Assembly: GCF_003970385.1 (NCBI RefSeq) | Contig: NZ_RXZH01000003.1 | Span: 186,001-250,000 of the forward strand | DNA from: Vibrio aquaticus | Lineage (GTDB): Bacteria > Pseudomonadota > Gammaproteobacteria > Enterobacterales > Vibrionaceae | Direction of reading: 5' to 3' | DNA length: 64,000 bases | Part shown: in pieces, positions 53,846 to 64,000 of the stretch | Layout of the letters: every line of letters starts with the position of its first letter | Numbering within the stretch: position 1 is the first letter of the stretch | Notes under the pieces: generated by a model | What the model was told of the DNA's origin: nothing | Databases searched by the model: none | Seen by the model: only the letters and a program-made list of their open reading frames with translations | Position numbers and translations under genes: made by a program

Positions 53846-55200
53846 CCGGTATTTTGTGGAACTTCGTGGCGTTTATTGTCGCGCTTGGCATCCTAGTCGC
53901 TGTCCATGAATTTGGCCATTTCTGGGTTGCGCGCCGCTGCGGCGTAAAAGTTGAAAAGTTCTCGATAGGATTTGGCAAATCTATCTGGAGCAAAATAGGA
54001 AAAGATGGCACTGAATACAGTGTGTCGATGATTCCATTAGGCGGCTACGTCAAGATGCTTGATGGACGAGTCGATGATCTAAAAGAGAGCGAAAAAGCGT
54101 TTGCCTTTGATCTGAAACCACTTTGGAAGCGCAGCGCGATAGTTGCCGCTGGCCCGGCCTTTAATTTCTTGTTTGCTATTTTTGCCTACTGGCTTGTCTT
54201 CCTTATTGGTGTTCCTGCCGTCAAACCGGTTGTGGGCCAAGTAACACCGTCCTCAATTGCGGCAGAAGCGGGTTTGGAGCCTGGAATGGAACTAAAAGCG
54301 GTTTCTGGCGTCAAAACTGCGGATTGGGAGTCGGTTAATATGGGGCTGATTTCCCATATCGGTGACCGCCAACTGACAATGACAGTCGTACCCGCTGATG
54401 GTGTTGGTGTTGAGCAAATAAAATATTTTGATTTAACAGAGTGGAAGTTTGACCCTGAGAAGCAGTCTGCCATGTCTGCACTGGGTTTCGTTCCATTTAC
54501 GCCGCCCCTTACGCCACGCTTAACCAACGTGTCACCAGAAGGTGCTGGAGCGAGAGCAGGGTTAGAAGTCGGTGATGTATTGCTTGAAGTTGATGGGCTA
54601 AAAGTGGCCAATTGGCAGCAAGTGGTCGATGCGATTCAGCAGCATCCGAATACGCCAATTGAACTAAACGTTGATCGTAGTGGTCAGACGTTAGCGTTAA
54701 CCATAATACCAGACAGCCGCGAACTTTCTGACCAACGTGTGATTGGTTTTGCGGGAATCGCACCTGAGGTCGCAGAATGGCCAGAAAATTATCGCTTCGA
54801 CTTACAATTTGGTGTAATTGATTCAATCGGAAAGGCGGTTGAAAAGACAGGTCAGGTTATTAGCTTAACGATCAGCATGCTTAAAAAGCTGATCGTGGGC
54901 GATGTTGGATTGAATAATTTAAGTGGACCTATTTCGATCGCAAAAGGAGCCGGGACGACCGCTGACTATGGGTTAGTGTATTTCCTTGGTTTCCTTGCAT
55001 TAATTAGTGTGAATTTAGGGATTATTAACCTTGTACCGCTTCCTATGTTAGATGGCGGACATCTATTGTTTTTTGCTATTGAGGCTGTAATAAGACGCCC
55101 TGTGCCTGAGAAAATTCAGGAAATGGGGTACCGCGTTGGCGGTGCAATTATCTTCTCTCTTATGGCAGTGGCAATTTTCAATGATTTTGCTCGTCTCTAA
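53842..55200 (+). CDS. rseP: Site-2 protease RseP
   Basis: Intramembrane zinc metalloprotease that cuts RseA after DegS during the sigma-E envelope stress response. 452 residues. The HEFGH motif gives His22, Glu23 and His26; the third ligand lies in [16 protein letters not shown] near residue 400. Two periplasmic PDZ domains occupy roughly 115-310. Four membrane helices are visible. Coupled to dxr; 38 bp before bamA, whose product is part of the same envelope theme. Confidence 0.95.
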   Translation: MTGILWNFVAFIVALGILVAVHEFGHFWVARRCGVKVEKFSIGFGKSIWSKIGKDGTEYSVSMIPLGGYVKMLDGRVDDLKESEKAFAFDLKPLWKRSAIVAAGPAFNFLFAIFAYWLVFLIGVPAVKPVVGQVTPSSIAAEAGLEPGMELKAVSGVKTADWESVNMGLISHIGDRQLTMTVVPADGVGVEQIKYFDLTEWKFDPEKQSAMSALGFVPFTPPLTPRLTNVSPEGAGARAGLEVGDVLLEVDGLKVANWQQVVDAIQQHPNTPIELNVDRSGQTLALTIIPDSRELSDQRVIGFAGIAPEVAEWPENYRFDLQFGVIDSIGKAVEKTGQVISLTISMLKKLIVGDVGLNNLSGPISIAKGAGTTADYGLVYFLGFLALISVNLGIINLVPLPMLDGGHLLFFAIEAVIRRPVPEKIQEMGYRVGGAIIFSLMAVAIFNDFARL

Positions 55201-55238
55201 TCGAGTGAAGGTTGAAGTAAGGAATAACTAAAACAAAT

Positions 55239-57650
55239 ATGGCGATGAAAAATATCCTGTTTGCCTCCTTGTTGGCGACAAGTGTGAGTGCAAACGGTGC
55301 TGAGAACTTCGTAGTTCAAGATATCCAAATTGAAGGTCTTCAGCGTGTTGCACTGGGTGCAGCTTTGTTGAAAATGCCAGTACGTGTGGGTGATACCGTA
55401 GGTGGACAAGACGTATCGGAGACGATCCGCGCGCTGTACGCCACAGGTAACTTCGAAGACATTAAAGTTCTACGTAATAACGATGTGCTTGTTATTCAAG
55501 TGAAAGAGCGCCCAACTATTGCGAGCATCTCTTTCTCTGGCAACAAAGCTATCAAAGAAGAGCAGCTGCAACAAAATTTGGACGCGTCTGGTATCCGAGT
55601 CGGTGAAGCACTCGATCGTACAACCCTGTCTACGATTGAAAAAGGCTTAGAAGACTTCTATTACAGTGTGGGTAAATATAACGCGACTGTAAAAGCGGTT
55701 GTGACGCCACTACCTCGAAATCGTTCTGACCTGAAATTCGTCTTTACTGAAGGCGTTTCAGCCAAAATTAAGCAGATTAACTTTATCGGCAATACTGAGT
55801 ACACCGATGAGGAACTATTGAGCCGTTTTGAGTTAAATGTTGACGTTTCGTGGTGGAACTTCTTATCGGATGATAAATACCAGAAGCAGGTGCTTGCTGG
55901 TGATATTGAAGCGTTGAAGTCTTACTACCTTGATCGTGGCTACCTCAAGTTCCAAATTGACTCTACTCAAGTCGCTATCTCTCCAGATAAGAAAGGGGTG
56001 TACATCACTCTTGGTCTTAACGAGGGCCTACCTTACAGCGTTAACGATGTAAAATTCCGTGGTGAGCTGTTAGGCAAAGAGGCGGAGTTTGAAAAGCTCG
56101 TTCCTTTCGAAGCGGGTGAAACGTATAACGGCTCGGCGGTGACTGGGCTAGAAGAAAACATCAAACGTCTTCTGGGTGAAGCCGGTTATGCCTACCCGCA
56201 AGTACGTACTATTCCTGAATTTGACGACGAAAACCAAACGGTCTCTTTAGTTGTGAACGTAGAAGCGGGTCAGCGAATTTATGTTCGTGATATTCGCTTT
56301 GTCGGTAACAACTCAACCAAAGATGAAGTTCTGCGTCGTGAAATGCGTCAGATGGAAGGCAGCTGGCTAAACTCGAAATCGATTGAAACGGGCAAAAACC
56401 GTCTTAACCGCCTTGGCTTCTTTGAAACTGTTGATGTTCAAACGGTGCGTGTTCCTGGCAGCAATGACCAAGTTGACCTTGTTTACAACGTAAAAGAAGC
56501 GAACTCGGGCAGCGTGAACTTCGGTATCGGTTATGGTACTGAGTCAGGTATCAGTTTCCAGGTTGGCTTACAGCAGGATAACTTCGCAGGTACGGGCAAC
56601 CGCGTTGGTATCAACGCGATGATGAACGATTACCAGAAGAACATCAGCTTAGATTATCGTGACCCATACTGGAACCTTGATGGTGTCAGCATGGGCGGTA
56701 AGATTTTCTACAACCAGTTTGAAGCTTCGGAAGCGGGTATCGTTGACTACACCAACGAAAGTTATGGTGCGAGTTTAACGTGGGGCTTCCCATTCGATGA
56801 GCTTAACCGTTTTGAATTTGGTGTGGGTTATACACACAATAAGATCGGTAACGTACCGACTTACGATCAAGCTCAGCAGTTTGCTCAAAGTATTGGTCAG
56901 CCAGATGGTGATATCTTAACTAACGATTTTGATCTCAACGTCTCGTGGACACGAAACAACCTAAACCGTGGTTATTTCCCAACGGCGGGTAACTATCAGC
57001 GTGCATTTGCTAAAGCAACCGTACCTAGCTCTGACGCACAGTACTTTAAAGTTCAGTATGATGTTAGACAGTATGTACCTATTACCAAGAAGCATGAGTT
57101 CACGCTCTTAATGCGTGGTCGTCTGGGTTACGGTAATGGCTATGGTCAAACGGATGGCAACGATAACTTGTTCCCATTCTACGAGAACTACTACGCAGGT
57201 GGCTTTACAACGCTCCGTGGTTTCGGTTCAAACAGCGCGGGTCCGAAGGCGGTATATACCACTAACGGCAACCCTGCTACCTGTAACAGTGCGAGTTGTG
57301 TATCAGCGACTGATGATTCAGTGGGTGGTAACGCGGTGGCACTGGCGAGTATGGAGCTGATTGTTCCAACGCCATTTGCATCTGAAGAAGTTCGTAGCCA
57401 AATTCGTACCAGTGTCTTCGTTGATGCGGCAAGTGTTTGGGACACTGAGTTTATCTATGATCCAAGTTATGAGGGTGAGCGCTACTACCATGACTACTCT
57501 GATCCAATGAACTTCCGTGCTTCTTACGGTGCTGCATTACAATGGATGTCGCCAATGGGGCCGTTGGTCTTCTCTGTTGCTAAACCAATTGAAATTTACG
57601 AGGGTGATGACGAAGAATTCTTCACATTCACTATCGGCAGAACCTTCTAA
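55239..57650 (+). CDS. bamA: Outer membrane protein assembly factor BamA
   Basis: Central Omp85 component of the BAM complex that inserts beta-barrels. 803 residues. Signal peptide of about 21 residues ([21 protein letters not shown]), five POTRA domains to about residue 420, then a 16-strand barrel. The conserved L6 loop motif appears as [12 protein letters not shown], and the chain ends FTIGRTF with a terminal Phe. The L6 insert (CNSASC) holds a likely disulfide pair. Confidence 0.96.
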   Translation: MAMKNILFASLLATSVSANGAENFVVQDIQIEGLQRVALGAALLKMPVRVGDTVGGQDVSETIRALYATGNFEDIKVLRNNDVLVIQVKERPTIASISFSGNKAIKEEQLQQNLDASGIRVGEALDRTTLSTIEKGLEDFYYSVGKYNATVKAVVTPLPRNRSDLKFVFTEGVSAKIKQINFIGNTEYTDEELLSRFELNVDVSWWNFLSDDKYQKQVLAGDIEALKSYYLDRGYLKFQIDSTQVAISPDKKGVYITLGLNEGLPYSVNDVKFRGELLGKEAEFEKLVPFEAGETYNGSAVTGLEENIKRLLGEAGYAYPQVRTIPEFDDENQTVSLVVNVEAGQRIYVRDIRFVGNNSTKDEVLRREMRQMEGSWLNSKSIETGKNRLNRLGFFETVDVQTVRVPGSNDQVDLVYNVKEANSGSVNFGIGYGTESGISFQVGLQQDNFAGTGNRVGINAMMNDYQKNISLDYRDPYWNLDGVSMGGKIFYNQFEASEAGIVDYTNESYGASLTWGFPFDELNRFEFGVGYTHNKIGNVPTYDQAQQFAQSIGQPDGDILTNDFDLNVSWTRNNLNRGYFPTAGNYQRAFAKATVPSSDAQYFKVQYDVRQYVPITKKHEFTLLMRGRLGYGNGYGQTDGNDNLFPFYENYYAGGFTTLRGFGSNSAGPKAVYTTNGNPATCNSASCVSATDDSVGGNAVALASMELIVPTPFASEEVRSQIRTSVFVDAASVWDTEFIYDPSYEGERYYHDYSDPMNFRASYGAALQWMSPMGPLVFSVAKPIEIYEGDDEEFFTFTIGRTF

Positions 57651-57666
57651 TACAAAGGAAAATAAA

Positions 57667-58176
57667 GTGAATAAAACAATTAAAGCGGCTGGCTTAAGCC
57701 TTCTTGTAATGACGTCTTCTTTCTTTGCTAATGCTGCTGAAGCTGCGCAAAAAGTGGGCTATGTAAATACCGCACAGGTTTTCCAAGCGCTTCCTCAACG
57801 TGAAGTCGTGCTGCAAAAAATGCAGGAAGAGTTCAAAGATAAAGCGGATGAGCTAAAGTCTATTCAGGCTCAAGCTAAAACTAAAATTGAAAAGCTTAAG
57901 CGTGATGGCGAATTGCTAGGTCAAGATGAAGTTGAAAAACTGCGTATCGAGATCGGTCAACTAGACAGCAAGTACAAGATCAAAGCACAAGCTCTAGAGC
58001 AAGCATCAGCACGTCGTGAAGCACAAGAGAAGCAGAAGCTGTTTAAAGTGATCCAAGACGCAGTTAAGAAGGTTGCTGACAAGCAAGGTTACGACATCAT
58101 CGTTGATATCCAAACCATGCAGTACGGCAAGCCTGAATACAACATTTCTGAAGACGTAATTAAAGCTCTTAAATAA
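57667..58176 (+). CDS. skp: Periplasmic chaperone Skp
   Basis: Trimeric holdase that carries unfolded outer-membrane proteins across the periplasm. 169 residues: signal peptide [26 protein letters not shown], then [16 protein letters not shown] and a long charged helical hairpin (about residues 50-125) that forms the tentacles. The start is GTG 57667 with AAAGGA upstream; the longer reading frame that overlaps bamA is rejected. Also called ompH or hlpA. Follows bamA by 16 bp. Confidence 0.94.
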   Translation: MNKTIKAAGLSLLVMTSSFFANAAEAAQKVGYVNTAQVFQALPQREVVLQKMQEEFKDKADELKSIQAQAKTKIEKLKRDGELLGQDEVEKLRIEIGQLDSKYKIKAQALEQASARREAQEKQKLFKVIQDAVKKVADKQGYDIIVDIQTMQYGKPEYNISEDVIKALK

Positions 58177-58184
58177 CGATAATT

Positions 58185-59216
58185 ATGACAGTACTTTCTT
58201 TAGCCGAATTGGCAACCATTACCGGGGGCGAGCTACATGGTGACGCGAATGCGACAGTTACCATGGTTGCGCCAATGGATAAAGCGCAGGAAGGTCATGT
58301 AACTTTCCTGTCTAACCCTAAATACGCTAAGCACTTAAACGATTGTCAGGCAACGGTTGTGATGGTCAAAGAGGCTCAGCGTGAACAGTGCAACGGAAAT
58401 GTACTGGTCGTTAATGACCCTTATGTGGCATTTGCCAAAGTGACTCAAGCGTTAGACATAACGCCAGCACCTGCTCAGGATATTGCTCCTTCGGCTGTTA
58501 TTTCAGAGCAAGCCAAGCTTGGTAGTAACGTCTCTGTTGGCGCTAATGCTGTGATTGAATCTGGTGTTGAACTGGGTGATAACGCGGTAATTGGTGCGGG
58601 CTGTTTCGTTGGTAAGAATGCTAAGATCGGCGCGAACTCAAAGCTTTGGTCAAATGTTAGTGTTTACCACGAAGTGCAGATCGGCTCTGACTGTCTGATT
58701 CAAGCGAATTCCGTGATCGGTTCGGATGGCTTTGGCTATGCGAACGAAAAAGGTGAGTGGATTAAAATTCCTCAGCTTGGCAGTGTTCGTATTGGTAATC
58801 GAGTTGAAATCGGTTCATGTACCACTATTGACCGTGGTGCGTTGGACGATACGATTATTGAAGACAACGTCATTCTTGATAACCAACTGCAAATCGCTCA
58901 TAACGTACACATCGGATATGGTACAGCAATGGCGGGTGGTACGATTGTTGCTGGCAGTACCAAGATCGGTAAGTACTGTATTATTGGTGGCGGTACGGTG
59001 ATCAATGGCCATATTGAAATCGCAGATGGTGTGACGATTACCGGTATGGGTATGGTCATGCGTGGTATTGAAGAGAAAGGCATGTACTCATCAGGCATTC
59101 CCCTTCAACCGAATAAAGAGTGGCGTAAGACTGCGACTCGAGTTCATCGCATTGATGAGATGAACAAGCGCCTCAAAGCGGTTGAAAAACACCTCGAGCA
59201 GAAAGAGGAATCGTAG
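58185..59216 (+). CDS. lpxD: UDP-3-O-(3-hydroxymyristoyl)glucosamine N-acyltransferase
   Basis: Third step of lipid A synthesis. 343 residues. An N-terminal uridine-binding domain (1-100) precedes a left-handed beta-helix of hexapeptide repeats. The catalytic His is in [22 protein letters not shown]-terminal helix closes the protein ([14 protein letters not shown]). Eight bases after skp. A terminator separates it from fabZ. Confidence 0.95.
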   Translation: MTVLSLAELATITGGELHGDANATVTMVAPMDKAQEGHVTFLSNPKYAKHLNDCQATVVMVKEAQREQCNGNVLVVNDPYVAFAKVTQALDITPAPAQDIAPSAVISEQAKLGSNVSVGANAVIESGVELGDNAVIGAGCFVGKNAKIGANSKLWSNVSVYHEVQIGSDCLIQANSVIGSDGFGYANEKGEWIKIPQLGSVRIGNRVEIGSCTTIDRGALDDTIIEDNVILDNQLQIAHNVHIGYGTAMAGGTIVAGSTKIGKYCIIGGGTVINGHIEIADGVTITGMGMVMRGIEEKGMYSSGIPLQPNKEWRKTATRVHRIDEMNKRLKAVEKHLEQKEES

Positions 59217-59230
59217 TTCCACTTCTGATA

Positions 59231-59258
59231 AAAAAGGCTCGCAATAGCGAGTCTTTTT
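59231..59258 (+). terminator. Terminator after lpxD
   Basis: AAAAAGGCTCGC / GCGAGTCTTTTT (59231-59242, 59247-59258; one G-U pair) with an AATA loop. Confidence 0.85.
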
Positions 59259-59359
59259 GTCTATATACCCACCAATAAATGGACTAAGTTATACCTTAAG
59301 GCGACTTGGGTATATAATGTCTGCCAGCAACCAAATTTAGCATTCAATATAATAGGAAT

Positions 59360-59818
59360 ATGACTTTGACTACTGAACAGAAAACGATGAACATCACTGA
59401 AATTCAGGAATTGTTACCTCATCGCTACCCGTTTTTGTTAATCGACCGTGTAATTGATTTTCAAGAAGAAAAATATTTAACAGCGATCAAGAATGTTTCA
59501 GTGAATGAACCTCAGTTTACAGGTCATTTCCCTCAACTACCTGTATTCCCAGGAGTACTGATCCTAGAAGCAATGGCTCAAGCAACAGGCCTACTGGCAT
59601 TCAAATCGTTTGGTGCTCCTTCTGACAATGAACTGTACTATTTTGCGAGTGTTGATGGCGCGAAATTCCGCAAGCCTGTCGTTCCAGGTGACCAACTTGT
59701 CATTGAAGTAGAATTCCTAAAAGAACGCCGTGGCATCGCTGCATTCAAGGGTGTCGCAAAAGTAGACGGTGAAGTGGTATGTTCTGCTGAACTGAAATGT
59801 GCTCGCCGAGAGTTTTAA
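59360..59818 (+). CDS. fabZ: 3-hydroxyacyl-[acyl-carrier-protein] dehydratase FabZ
   Basis: Dehydrates 3-hydroxyacyl-ACP in fatty acid elongation and so sets the pool shared with lipid A synthesis. 152 residues from ATG 59360. Hot-dog fold with catalytic His in [23 protein letters not shown] and Glu in the same block; [12 protein letters not shown] is the family start region. ATG 59387 or TTG 59366 are alternative starts. One base lies between its stop and the lpxA start. Confidence 0.95.
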   Translation: MTLTTEQKTMNITEIQELLPHRYPFLLIDRVIDFQEEKYLTAIKNVSVNEPQFTGHFPQLPVFPGVLILEAMAQATGLLAFKSFGAPSDNELYYFASVDGAKFRKPVVPGDQLVIEVEFLKERRGIAAFKGVAKVDGEVVCSAELKCARREF

Positions 59819-59819
59819 T

Positions 59820-60608
59820 ATGATTGATGCAACGGCTCAAATTCACCCTTCTGCTGTTATTGAAGGTGATGTAAAAATTGCAGCAAACGTGACAGTCGGT
59901 CCTTTCACTTACATCTCAGGTAATATCGAGATCGGGGAAGGCACGGAAATTATGTCACATGTCGTGATTAAAGGTCACACAACGATTGGTAAAGAAAACC
60001 GTATTTTCCCCCATGCAGTGATTGGTGAAGAAAACCAAGACAAGAAGTATGGCGGCGAAGAGACGACCGTTGTGATTGGCGATCGTAATGTGATTCGTGA
60101 AGCGGTACAAATTCACCGTGGGACGACACAAGACAAAGCGACCACTGTGATCGGTGATGACAACCTACTTTGTGTAAATGCTCACGTTGCACACGATGTG
60201 ATTGTCGGTAATCACACTCACATTGGTAATAATGCGATCCTAGGTGGCCACGTTACTGTTGGTGATTATGCCGGTGTGATGGCGCTTTCAGCGATTCACC
60301 CATTCTGTAACATCGGGGCATACTCATACACTGGTGGCTGTTCTGCGGTTGTTCAAGATGTGTTGCCGTATGTTCTAGCACAAGGTAACCATGCAACGCC
60401 GTTTGGACTAAACCTAGTCGGCCTTAAGCGAAACGGCTTCGAAAAGCCAGAGATTCGTGCACTTCAGAAAGCGTACAAAGAGATTTACCGCTCAGGTAAA
60501 ACGCTTGAAGATGCGAAAGCGAGCTTAGTTGAAATGGCGAAAGAGTTTGAATCTATCAAACCTATGCTGGAAATGTTAGAGATCTCTGAACGCGGCATTA
60601 TTCGCTAA
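59820..60608 (+). CDS. lpxA: UDP-N-acetylglucosamine acyltransferase
   Basis: First step of lipid A synthesis; transfers 3-hydroxyacyl from ACP to UDP-GlcNAc. 262 residues from ATG 59820, matching E. coli (262). Left-handed beta-helix with catalytic His in NAHVAHDVIVGNHTHIGNNAILGGHVTVGD. C-terminal helical part with IYRSGKTLEDAKASL. The longer frame overlapping fabZ is rejected. Confidence 0.96.
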   Translation: MIDATAQIHPSAVIEGDVKIAANVTVGPFTYISGNIEIGEGTEIMSHVVIKGHTTIGKENRIFPHAVIGEENQDKKYGGEETTVVIGDRNVIREAVQIHRGTTQDKATTVIGDDNLLCVNAHVAHDVIVGNHTHIGNNAILGGHVTVGDYAGVMALSAIHPFCNIGAYSYTGGCSAVVQDVLPYVLAQGNHATPFGLNLVGLKRNGFEKPEIRALQKAYKEIYRSGKTLEDAKASLVEMAKEFESIKPMLEMLEISERGIIR

Positions 60609-60620
60609 TTAGAGCATTGA

Positions 60621-60680
60621 AAGATCGTGAGGTTATTCGTGGCAAGAGTGCTACAGTGATGTCACGATCTTTTTGTTTTT
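60621..60680 (+). terminator. Terminator-like hairpin after lpxA
   Basis: AAGATCGTGA / TCACGATCTT (60621-60630, 60662-60671) with a 31-nt internal region, then TTTGTTTTT. Confidence 0.65.
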
Positions 60681-60747
60681 ATAAGGAAAATAGCTAAGGG
60701 AATCTAACTTAACTTTTAGCTATTTCTCTGAACATTCAGGAATACAC

Positions 60748-61899
60748 ATGCCTCAAATGGAAAGACCACTTCGTATTGGTATCGTTGTCGGTGAACTCTC
60801 TGGTGACACGCTTGGTGAAGGTTTTATCAAGGCCGTCAAACAAAAATACCCGAATGCAGAGTTTGTCGGTATCGGCGGACCGAAAATGATCGCACAAGGC
60901 TGTGAGTCACTTTTTGATATGGAAGAGCTGGCGGTCATGGGACTGGTTGAAGTCCTTGGTAGATTACCGAGACTGCTGAAAGTGAAAGCTGAGTTGGTTA
61001 AGTTCTTCACCGACAATCCTCCGGATGTCTTTGTCGGTATTGATGCCCCTGACTTTAACCTGAGGTTAGAGCTCGATCTTAAGAAAGCTGGGATTAAAAC
61101 CGTTCACTACGTGAGTCCATCGGTGTGGGCTTGGCGTCCAAAACGTATTTTTAAAATCGATGCGGCGACTGATCTTGTTCTCGCATTCTTGCCTTTTGAA
61201 AAAGCGTTCTATGATAAGTATCAAGTCGCCTGTGAGTTTGTTGGCCATACCTTAGCGGATTCGATTCCACTCGTGCCCGATCAGCAGGAAGCGAGAGAAC
61301 TCCTTAACTTAGAACAAGACAAGCAGTGGCTTGCTGTTTTACCGGGGAGCCGTGGTGGCGAAGTGGGCTTAATCGCTCAACCATTTATTGAAACCTGTCG
61401 CCAAGTAAAACAGAAATTTCCTGATATTGGCTTTGTTGTCGCCGCGGTGAATGACAAGCGCAAACAGCAGTTCGAAGAGATTTGGCAGCAAACGGCACCT
61501 GATCTCGATTTCGTGATTGTTCAGGACACCGCTCGTAACGTGATTACCGCGTCAGACGCGGTGTTGCTTGCGTCGGGTACGGTTGCACTAGAGTGTATGC
61601 TGCTTAAGCGCCCTATGGTAGTGGGCTATAAAGTCAACCGATTCACTGGTTGGTTAGTTCAGAAATTAGCGATTACAGAATTTGTTTCTTTGCCAAATAT
61701 TCTCGCGGGTGAAGAGCTAGTCAAAGAGTTTATTTTGGATGAGTGTGATCCAGAGTTTCTTGTCCCCGCGGTTGAGGACATGCTGAGCCGTAATAATGAT
61801 GAACTGATTGCTCGATTTACTGAAATGCACCACTTGATCCGTAAAGACGCAGATGTTCAGGCTGCCAAAGCGGTCCTTAATTTAATTGGTAAAGAATAA
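60748..61899 (+). CDS. lpxB: Lipid-A-disaccharide synthase
   Basis: Glycosyltransferase family 19 enzyme joining UDP-diacylglucosamine and lipid X. 383 residues. Marks are [72 protein letters not shown] and [13 protein letters not shown]. An ATG three codons downstream (60757) is a possible alternative start. Overlaps rnhB by one base (TAATG). Confidence 0.95.
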   Translation: MPQMERPLRIGIVVGELSGDTLGEGFIKAVKQKYPNAEFVGIGGPKMIAQGCESLFDMEELAVMGLVEVLGRLPRLLKVKAELVKFFTDNPPDVFVGIDAPDFNLRLELDLKKAGIKTVHYVSPSVWAWRPKRIFKIDAATDLVLAFLPFEKAFYDKYQVACEFVGHTLADSIPLVPDQQEARELLNLEQDKQWLAVLPGSRGGEVGLIAQPFIETCRQVKQKFPDIGFVVAAVNDKRKQQFEEIWQQTAPDLDFVIVQDTARNVITASDAVLLASGTVALECMLLKRPMVVGYKVNRFTGWLVQKLAITEFVSLPNILAGEELVKEFILDECDPEFLVPAVEDMLSRNNDELIARFTEMHHLIRKDADVQAAKAVLNLIGKE

Positions 61900-62516
61900 T
61901 GGCGAAAGACAAACAAGAACTTCCACCGTTTGAATACCCACAAGGTTACCAATTGGTTGCGGGTGTGGATGAAGTAGGCCGCGGCCCTTTAGTCGGTGAT
62001 GTGGTTACCGCTGCGGTTATTTTAGACCCTAATAACCCGATTGAGGGTTTGAACGACTCTAAGAAATTATCAGAGAAAAAACGTTTAGCCCTGTTACCTG
62101 AAATTAAAGAAAAAGCCTTAGCATGGTCGGTAGGGCGCTGTTCTCCTGAAGAAATTGATAAGCTAAATATCCTTCAAGCGACTATGGTTGCAATGCAACG
62201 CGCAATCGAGGGGCTGAGTGTTCAGCCAGATTTAGCGCTTATTGATGGTAATCGCTGCCCCCAATTGCCCATGGACTCTCAAGCGGTGGTTAAAGGGGAT
62301 CTACGTGTCGCTGAGATCAGTGCCGCGTCAATCATTGCTAAAGTGGTTCGTGATCACGAAATGGAAGAGCTTGATAAGGTGCACCCAGAGTTTGGTTTTG
62401 CTAAGCACAAAGGCTATCCAACCAAGGCGCATTTTGAAGCCATTGAAAAACACGGCGTCATTGAACAGCACCGAAAGAGCTTTAAGCCTGTCAAACGTGC
62501 GTTAGGCATTGAGTAG
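61899..62516 (+). CDS. rnhB: Ribonuclease HII
   Basis: Removes misincorporated ribonucleotides and RNA in RNA:DNA hybrids. 205 residues. Catalytic acidic residues lie in [22 protein letters not shown] (Asp and Glu), [10 protein letters not shown] and [18 protein letters not shown]. Coupled to lpxB. 90 bp upstream of dnaE, with an inverted repeat between that lacks a T run. Confidence 0.95.
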   Translation: MAKDKQELPPFEYPQGYQLVAGVDEVGRGPLVGDVVTAAVILDPNNPIEGLNDSKKLSEKKRLALLPEIKEKALAWSVGRCSPEEIDKLNILQATMVAMQRAIEGLSVQPDLALIDGNRCPQLPMDSQAVVKGDLRVAEISAASIIAKVVRDHEMEELDKVHPEFGFAKHKGYPTKAHFEAIEKHGVIEQHRKSFKPVKRALGIE

Positions 62517-62606
62517 AAAGCGCATTCTTGGGGTATATAAGTCGCTATTTTTCACTTAAAATACCCCAACTATCTTCCAAATTTGTAACCTTTCCGGATC
62601 TTCTTC

Positions 62607-64000
62607 ATGTCAGAACCAAAGTTTATCCACCTTCGAGTTCATAGTGACTTCTCCATGGTCGATGGCCTATCCAAAGTGCCGCCATTGGTTAAGAAAGTGG
62701 CTGAAATGGGTATGCCTGCAATGGCCCTGACCGACTTTACCAACCTCTGTGGCCTGGTTAAGTTCTACGGCACCGCACACGGCTGTGGTATCAAGCCAAT
62801 CATTGGTGCCGATTTCTTAATGCAATCGCCAGAATTTGGCGATGAGTTAACCAAAATTACCGTTTTGGCCTCTGATAACGCAGGCTATAAAAATCTGACA
62901 TTACTGATCTCAAAAGCTTACTTACGAGGTCATGTTCAGCACCAACCCGTTATTGATAAGGCATGGCTAGTAGAGTTAGCGGAAGGTTTAATTCTGCTTT
63001 CTGGTGGTAAGAGTGGTGAGATCGGCAAAGCATTGCTGAAGGGCAACCAAAACGTCGTTAACCAGTGTGTTGAGTTTTACCAAACACATTTCCCGGATCG
63101 CTTCTATCTCGAACTGACTCGCACGGGACGTGCCGATGAAGAGACTTACCTTCATTTTGCGTTAGACCTATCCGAGCAAAGTGAATTGCCTGTTGTGGCG
63201 ACGAACGATGTTGTGATCTTGCAAGAAGATCTGTTTGATGCGCACGAAATTCGAGTCGCTATTCATGATGGTTATACACTTGAAGATCCTCGCAGGCCAA
63301 AAAACTACAGTCCTCAGCAATATCTGCGCACTGAAGAAGAGATGTGTGAACTCTTTTCTGATATTCCAGAAGCGCTAGAAAACAGTGTCGAGATTGCTAA
63401 GCGTTGTAACGTAACCGTTCGTCTCAATGAATACTTCCTGCCGGCCTTCCCAACTGAGGGGATGGAAGAAACCGAATTTCTGGTTAAGAAATCAGAAGAG
63501 GGGCTTGAAGACCGCCTTGAGTTCCTATTCCCGGATCCAAAAGTACGTGAAGAGCGCCGACCTGAATATGACGACCGCCTTAAGATTGAACTTGAAGTAA
63601 TCAACAACATGGGATTCCCGGGTTACTTCTTGATCGTAATGGAGTTCATTCAGTGGTCAAAAGATAACGCGATTCCCGTTGGTCCTGGCCGTGGTTCGGG
63701 TGCCGGTTCACTTGTGGCGTATGCCCTTAAGATCACCGACTTGGATCCATTGGAATATGACCTGCTTTTCGAACGATTCTTGAACCCAGAACGTGTCTCG
63801 ATGCCCGATTTCGACGTCGACTTCTGTATGGATAAGCGTGACCAAGTTATTGACCACGTAGCAGAAATGTATGGCCGAGACGCGGTATCTCAGATAATCA
63901 CCTTTGGTACGATGGCGGCAAAAGCGGTTATCCGCGATGTGGGTCGTGTTCTTGGCCACGGTTTCGGCTTTGTGGATCGCATTTCCAAGTTGGTGCCGCC
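62607..64000 (+). CDS. dnaE: DNA polymerase III alpha subunit (5-prime part, runs off window)
   Basis: Replicative polymerase catalytic subunit; about 464 of some 1160 codons are present. The N-terminal PHP domain begins [22 protein letters not shown]. The palm region is reached: [26 protein letters not shown] and PDFDVDF with catalytic Asp401 and Asp403, the same numbering as E. coli. The third catalytic Asp is beyond the edge. ATG 62607 is the expected start. Confidence 0.96.
   Translation, partial: MSEPKFIHLRVHSDFSMVDGLSKVPPLVKKVAEMGMPAMALTDFTNLCGLVKFYGTAHGCGIKPIIGADFLMQSPEFGDELTKITVLASDNAGYKNLTLLISKAYLRGHVQHQPVIDKAWLVELAEGLILLSGGKSGEIGKALLKGNQNVVNQCVEFYQTHFPDRFYLELTRTGRADEETYLHFALDLSEQSELPVVATNDVVILQEDLFDAHEIRVAIHDGYTLEDPRRPKNYSPQQYLRTEEEMCELFSDIPEALENSVEIAKRCNVTVRLNEYFLPAFPTEGMEETEFLVKKSEEGLEDRLEFLFPDPKVREERRPEYDDRLKIELEVINNMGFPGYFLIVMEFIQWSKDNAIPVGPGRGSGAGSLVAYALKITDLDPLEYDLLFERFLNPERVSMPDFDVDFCMDKRDQVIDHVAEMYGRDAVSQIITFGTMAAKAVIRDVGRVLGHGFGFVDRISKLVP

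Noticed and set aside
62528..62569. Inverted repeat TTGGGGTAT / ATACCCCAA between rnhB and dnaE as a terminator
   Set aside because: No T run on either side and a 24-nt loop; dnaE is usually cotranscribed with this cluster. It may be a stem-loop of no known role.
1..64000. Mobile elements, prophage, integron cassettes, CRISPR arrays, toxin-antitoxin or defence systems
   Set aside because: None seen: no transposase, integrase, attC sites, regular spaced repeats or compositional shifts; the whole window is conserved core.

Overview
This is 64 kb of core chromosome from a Vibrio species. The evidence is the gene order and several genus markers: OmpK (a Tsx-type outer-membrane channel), the complete Na+-NQR operon with apbE and nqrM, the crl/frsA/gpt cluster, and the long run nrdR-rib-nusB-thiL-pgpA / glnD-map / rpsB-to-dnaE, which I recall as syntenic across Vibrio. 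Protein sequences closely match what I remember of V. cholerae and V. parahaemolyticus orthologues, but the species cannot be named from this. I see no rRNA, tRNA, prophage, insertion sequence, integron or CRISPR array, and base composition looks even throughout. Layout: 1-2.0 kb holds the end of yajL, panE and ompK on the minus strand. 2.2-4.1 kb is a LON-domain protein followed by an ECF sigma factor and its ChrR-type zinc anti-sigma factor. 4.1-8.4 kb is the yajG-ppiA-ampG set, rlmG and bolA. 8.8-16.1 kb is nqrABCDEF-apbE-nqrM: the sodium pump, the enzyme that attaches FMN to NqrB and NqrC, and the iron-site maturation factor, with an ERIC-type repeat between nqrF and apbE. 16.2-25.1 kb carries two GGDEF proteins, dinB under a LexA box, a RecQ-family helicase, a GreA/B-like protein, a YggN-like protein and a sodium:solute symporter. 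25.2-29.4 kb is rimB-rimK-(aspartoacylase-like) plus pepD. 29.4-30.4 kb has no long gene but contains what looks like a small regulated transcript with a 28-codon ORF. 30.4-36.8 kb is a purine permease, gpt, frsA, crl and proBA. 36.9-43.0 kb is nrdR, riboflavin synthesis, nusB, thiL and pgpA, followed by a second palindromic repeat. 43.2-47.3 kb (minus) is yaeH, glnD and map. 47.6-64 kb (plus) is rpsB-tsf-pyrH-frr-uppS-cdsA-dxr-rseP-bamA-skp-lpxD-fabZ-lpxA-lpxB-rnhB-dnaE, covering translation, isoprenoid and phospholipid synthesis, outer-membrane assembly and lipid A synthesis, and running off the end inside dnaE. Regulatory reading: three PurR-like boxes sit near genes for nucleoside or nucleobase uptake and salvage (ompK, the purine permease, gpt). 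Two TGATCG/CGTA promoter-like pairs precede the LON-domain gene and the sigma gene. The 29.6-30.03 kb unit carries a perfect-half-site CRP box, an FNR/HcpR-like palindrome, a short aromatic-rich ORF with a good ribosome binding site, and a strong terminator. It is the best candidate here for something beyond ordinary housekeeping. I recall a CRP-controlled dual-function small RNA (VcdRP) in V. cholerae that encodes a peptide of about 29 residues, and this may be its relative, which I cannot confirm. Other oddities are a RibBA whose GTP cyclohydrolase half lacks the zinc cysteines, a methionine aminopeptidase with two insertions around the active site, and a rim operon with a third, aspartoacylase-like partner.
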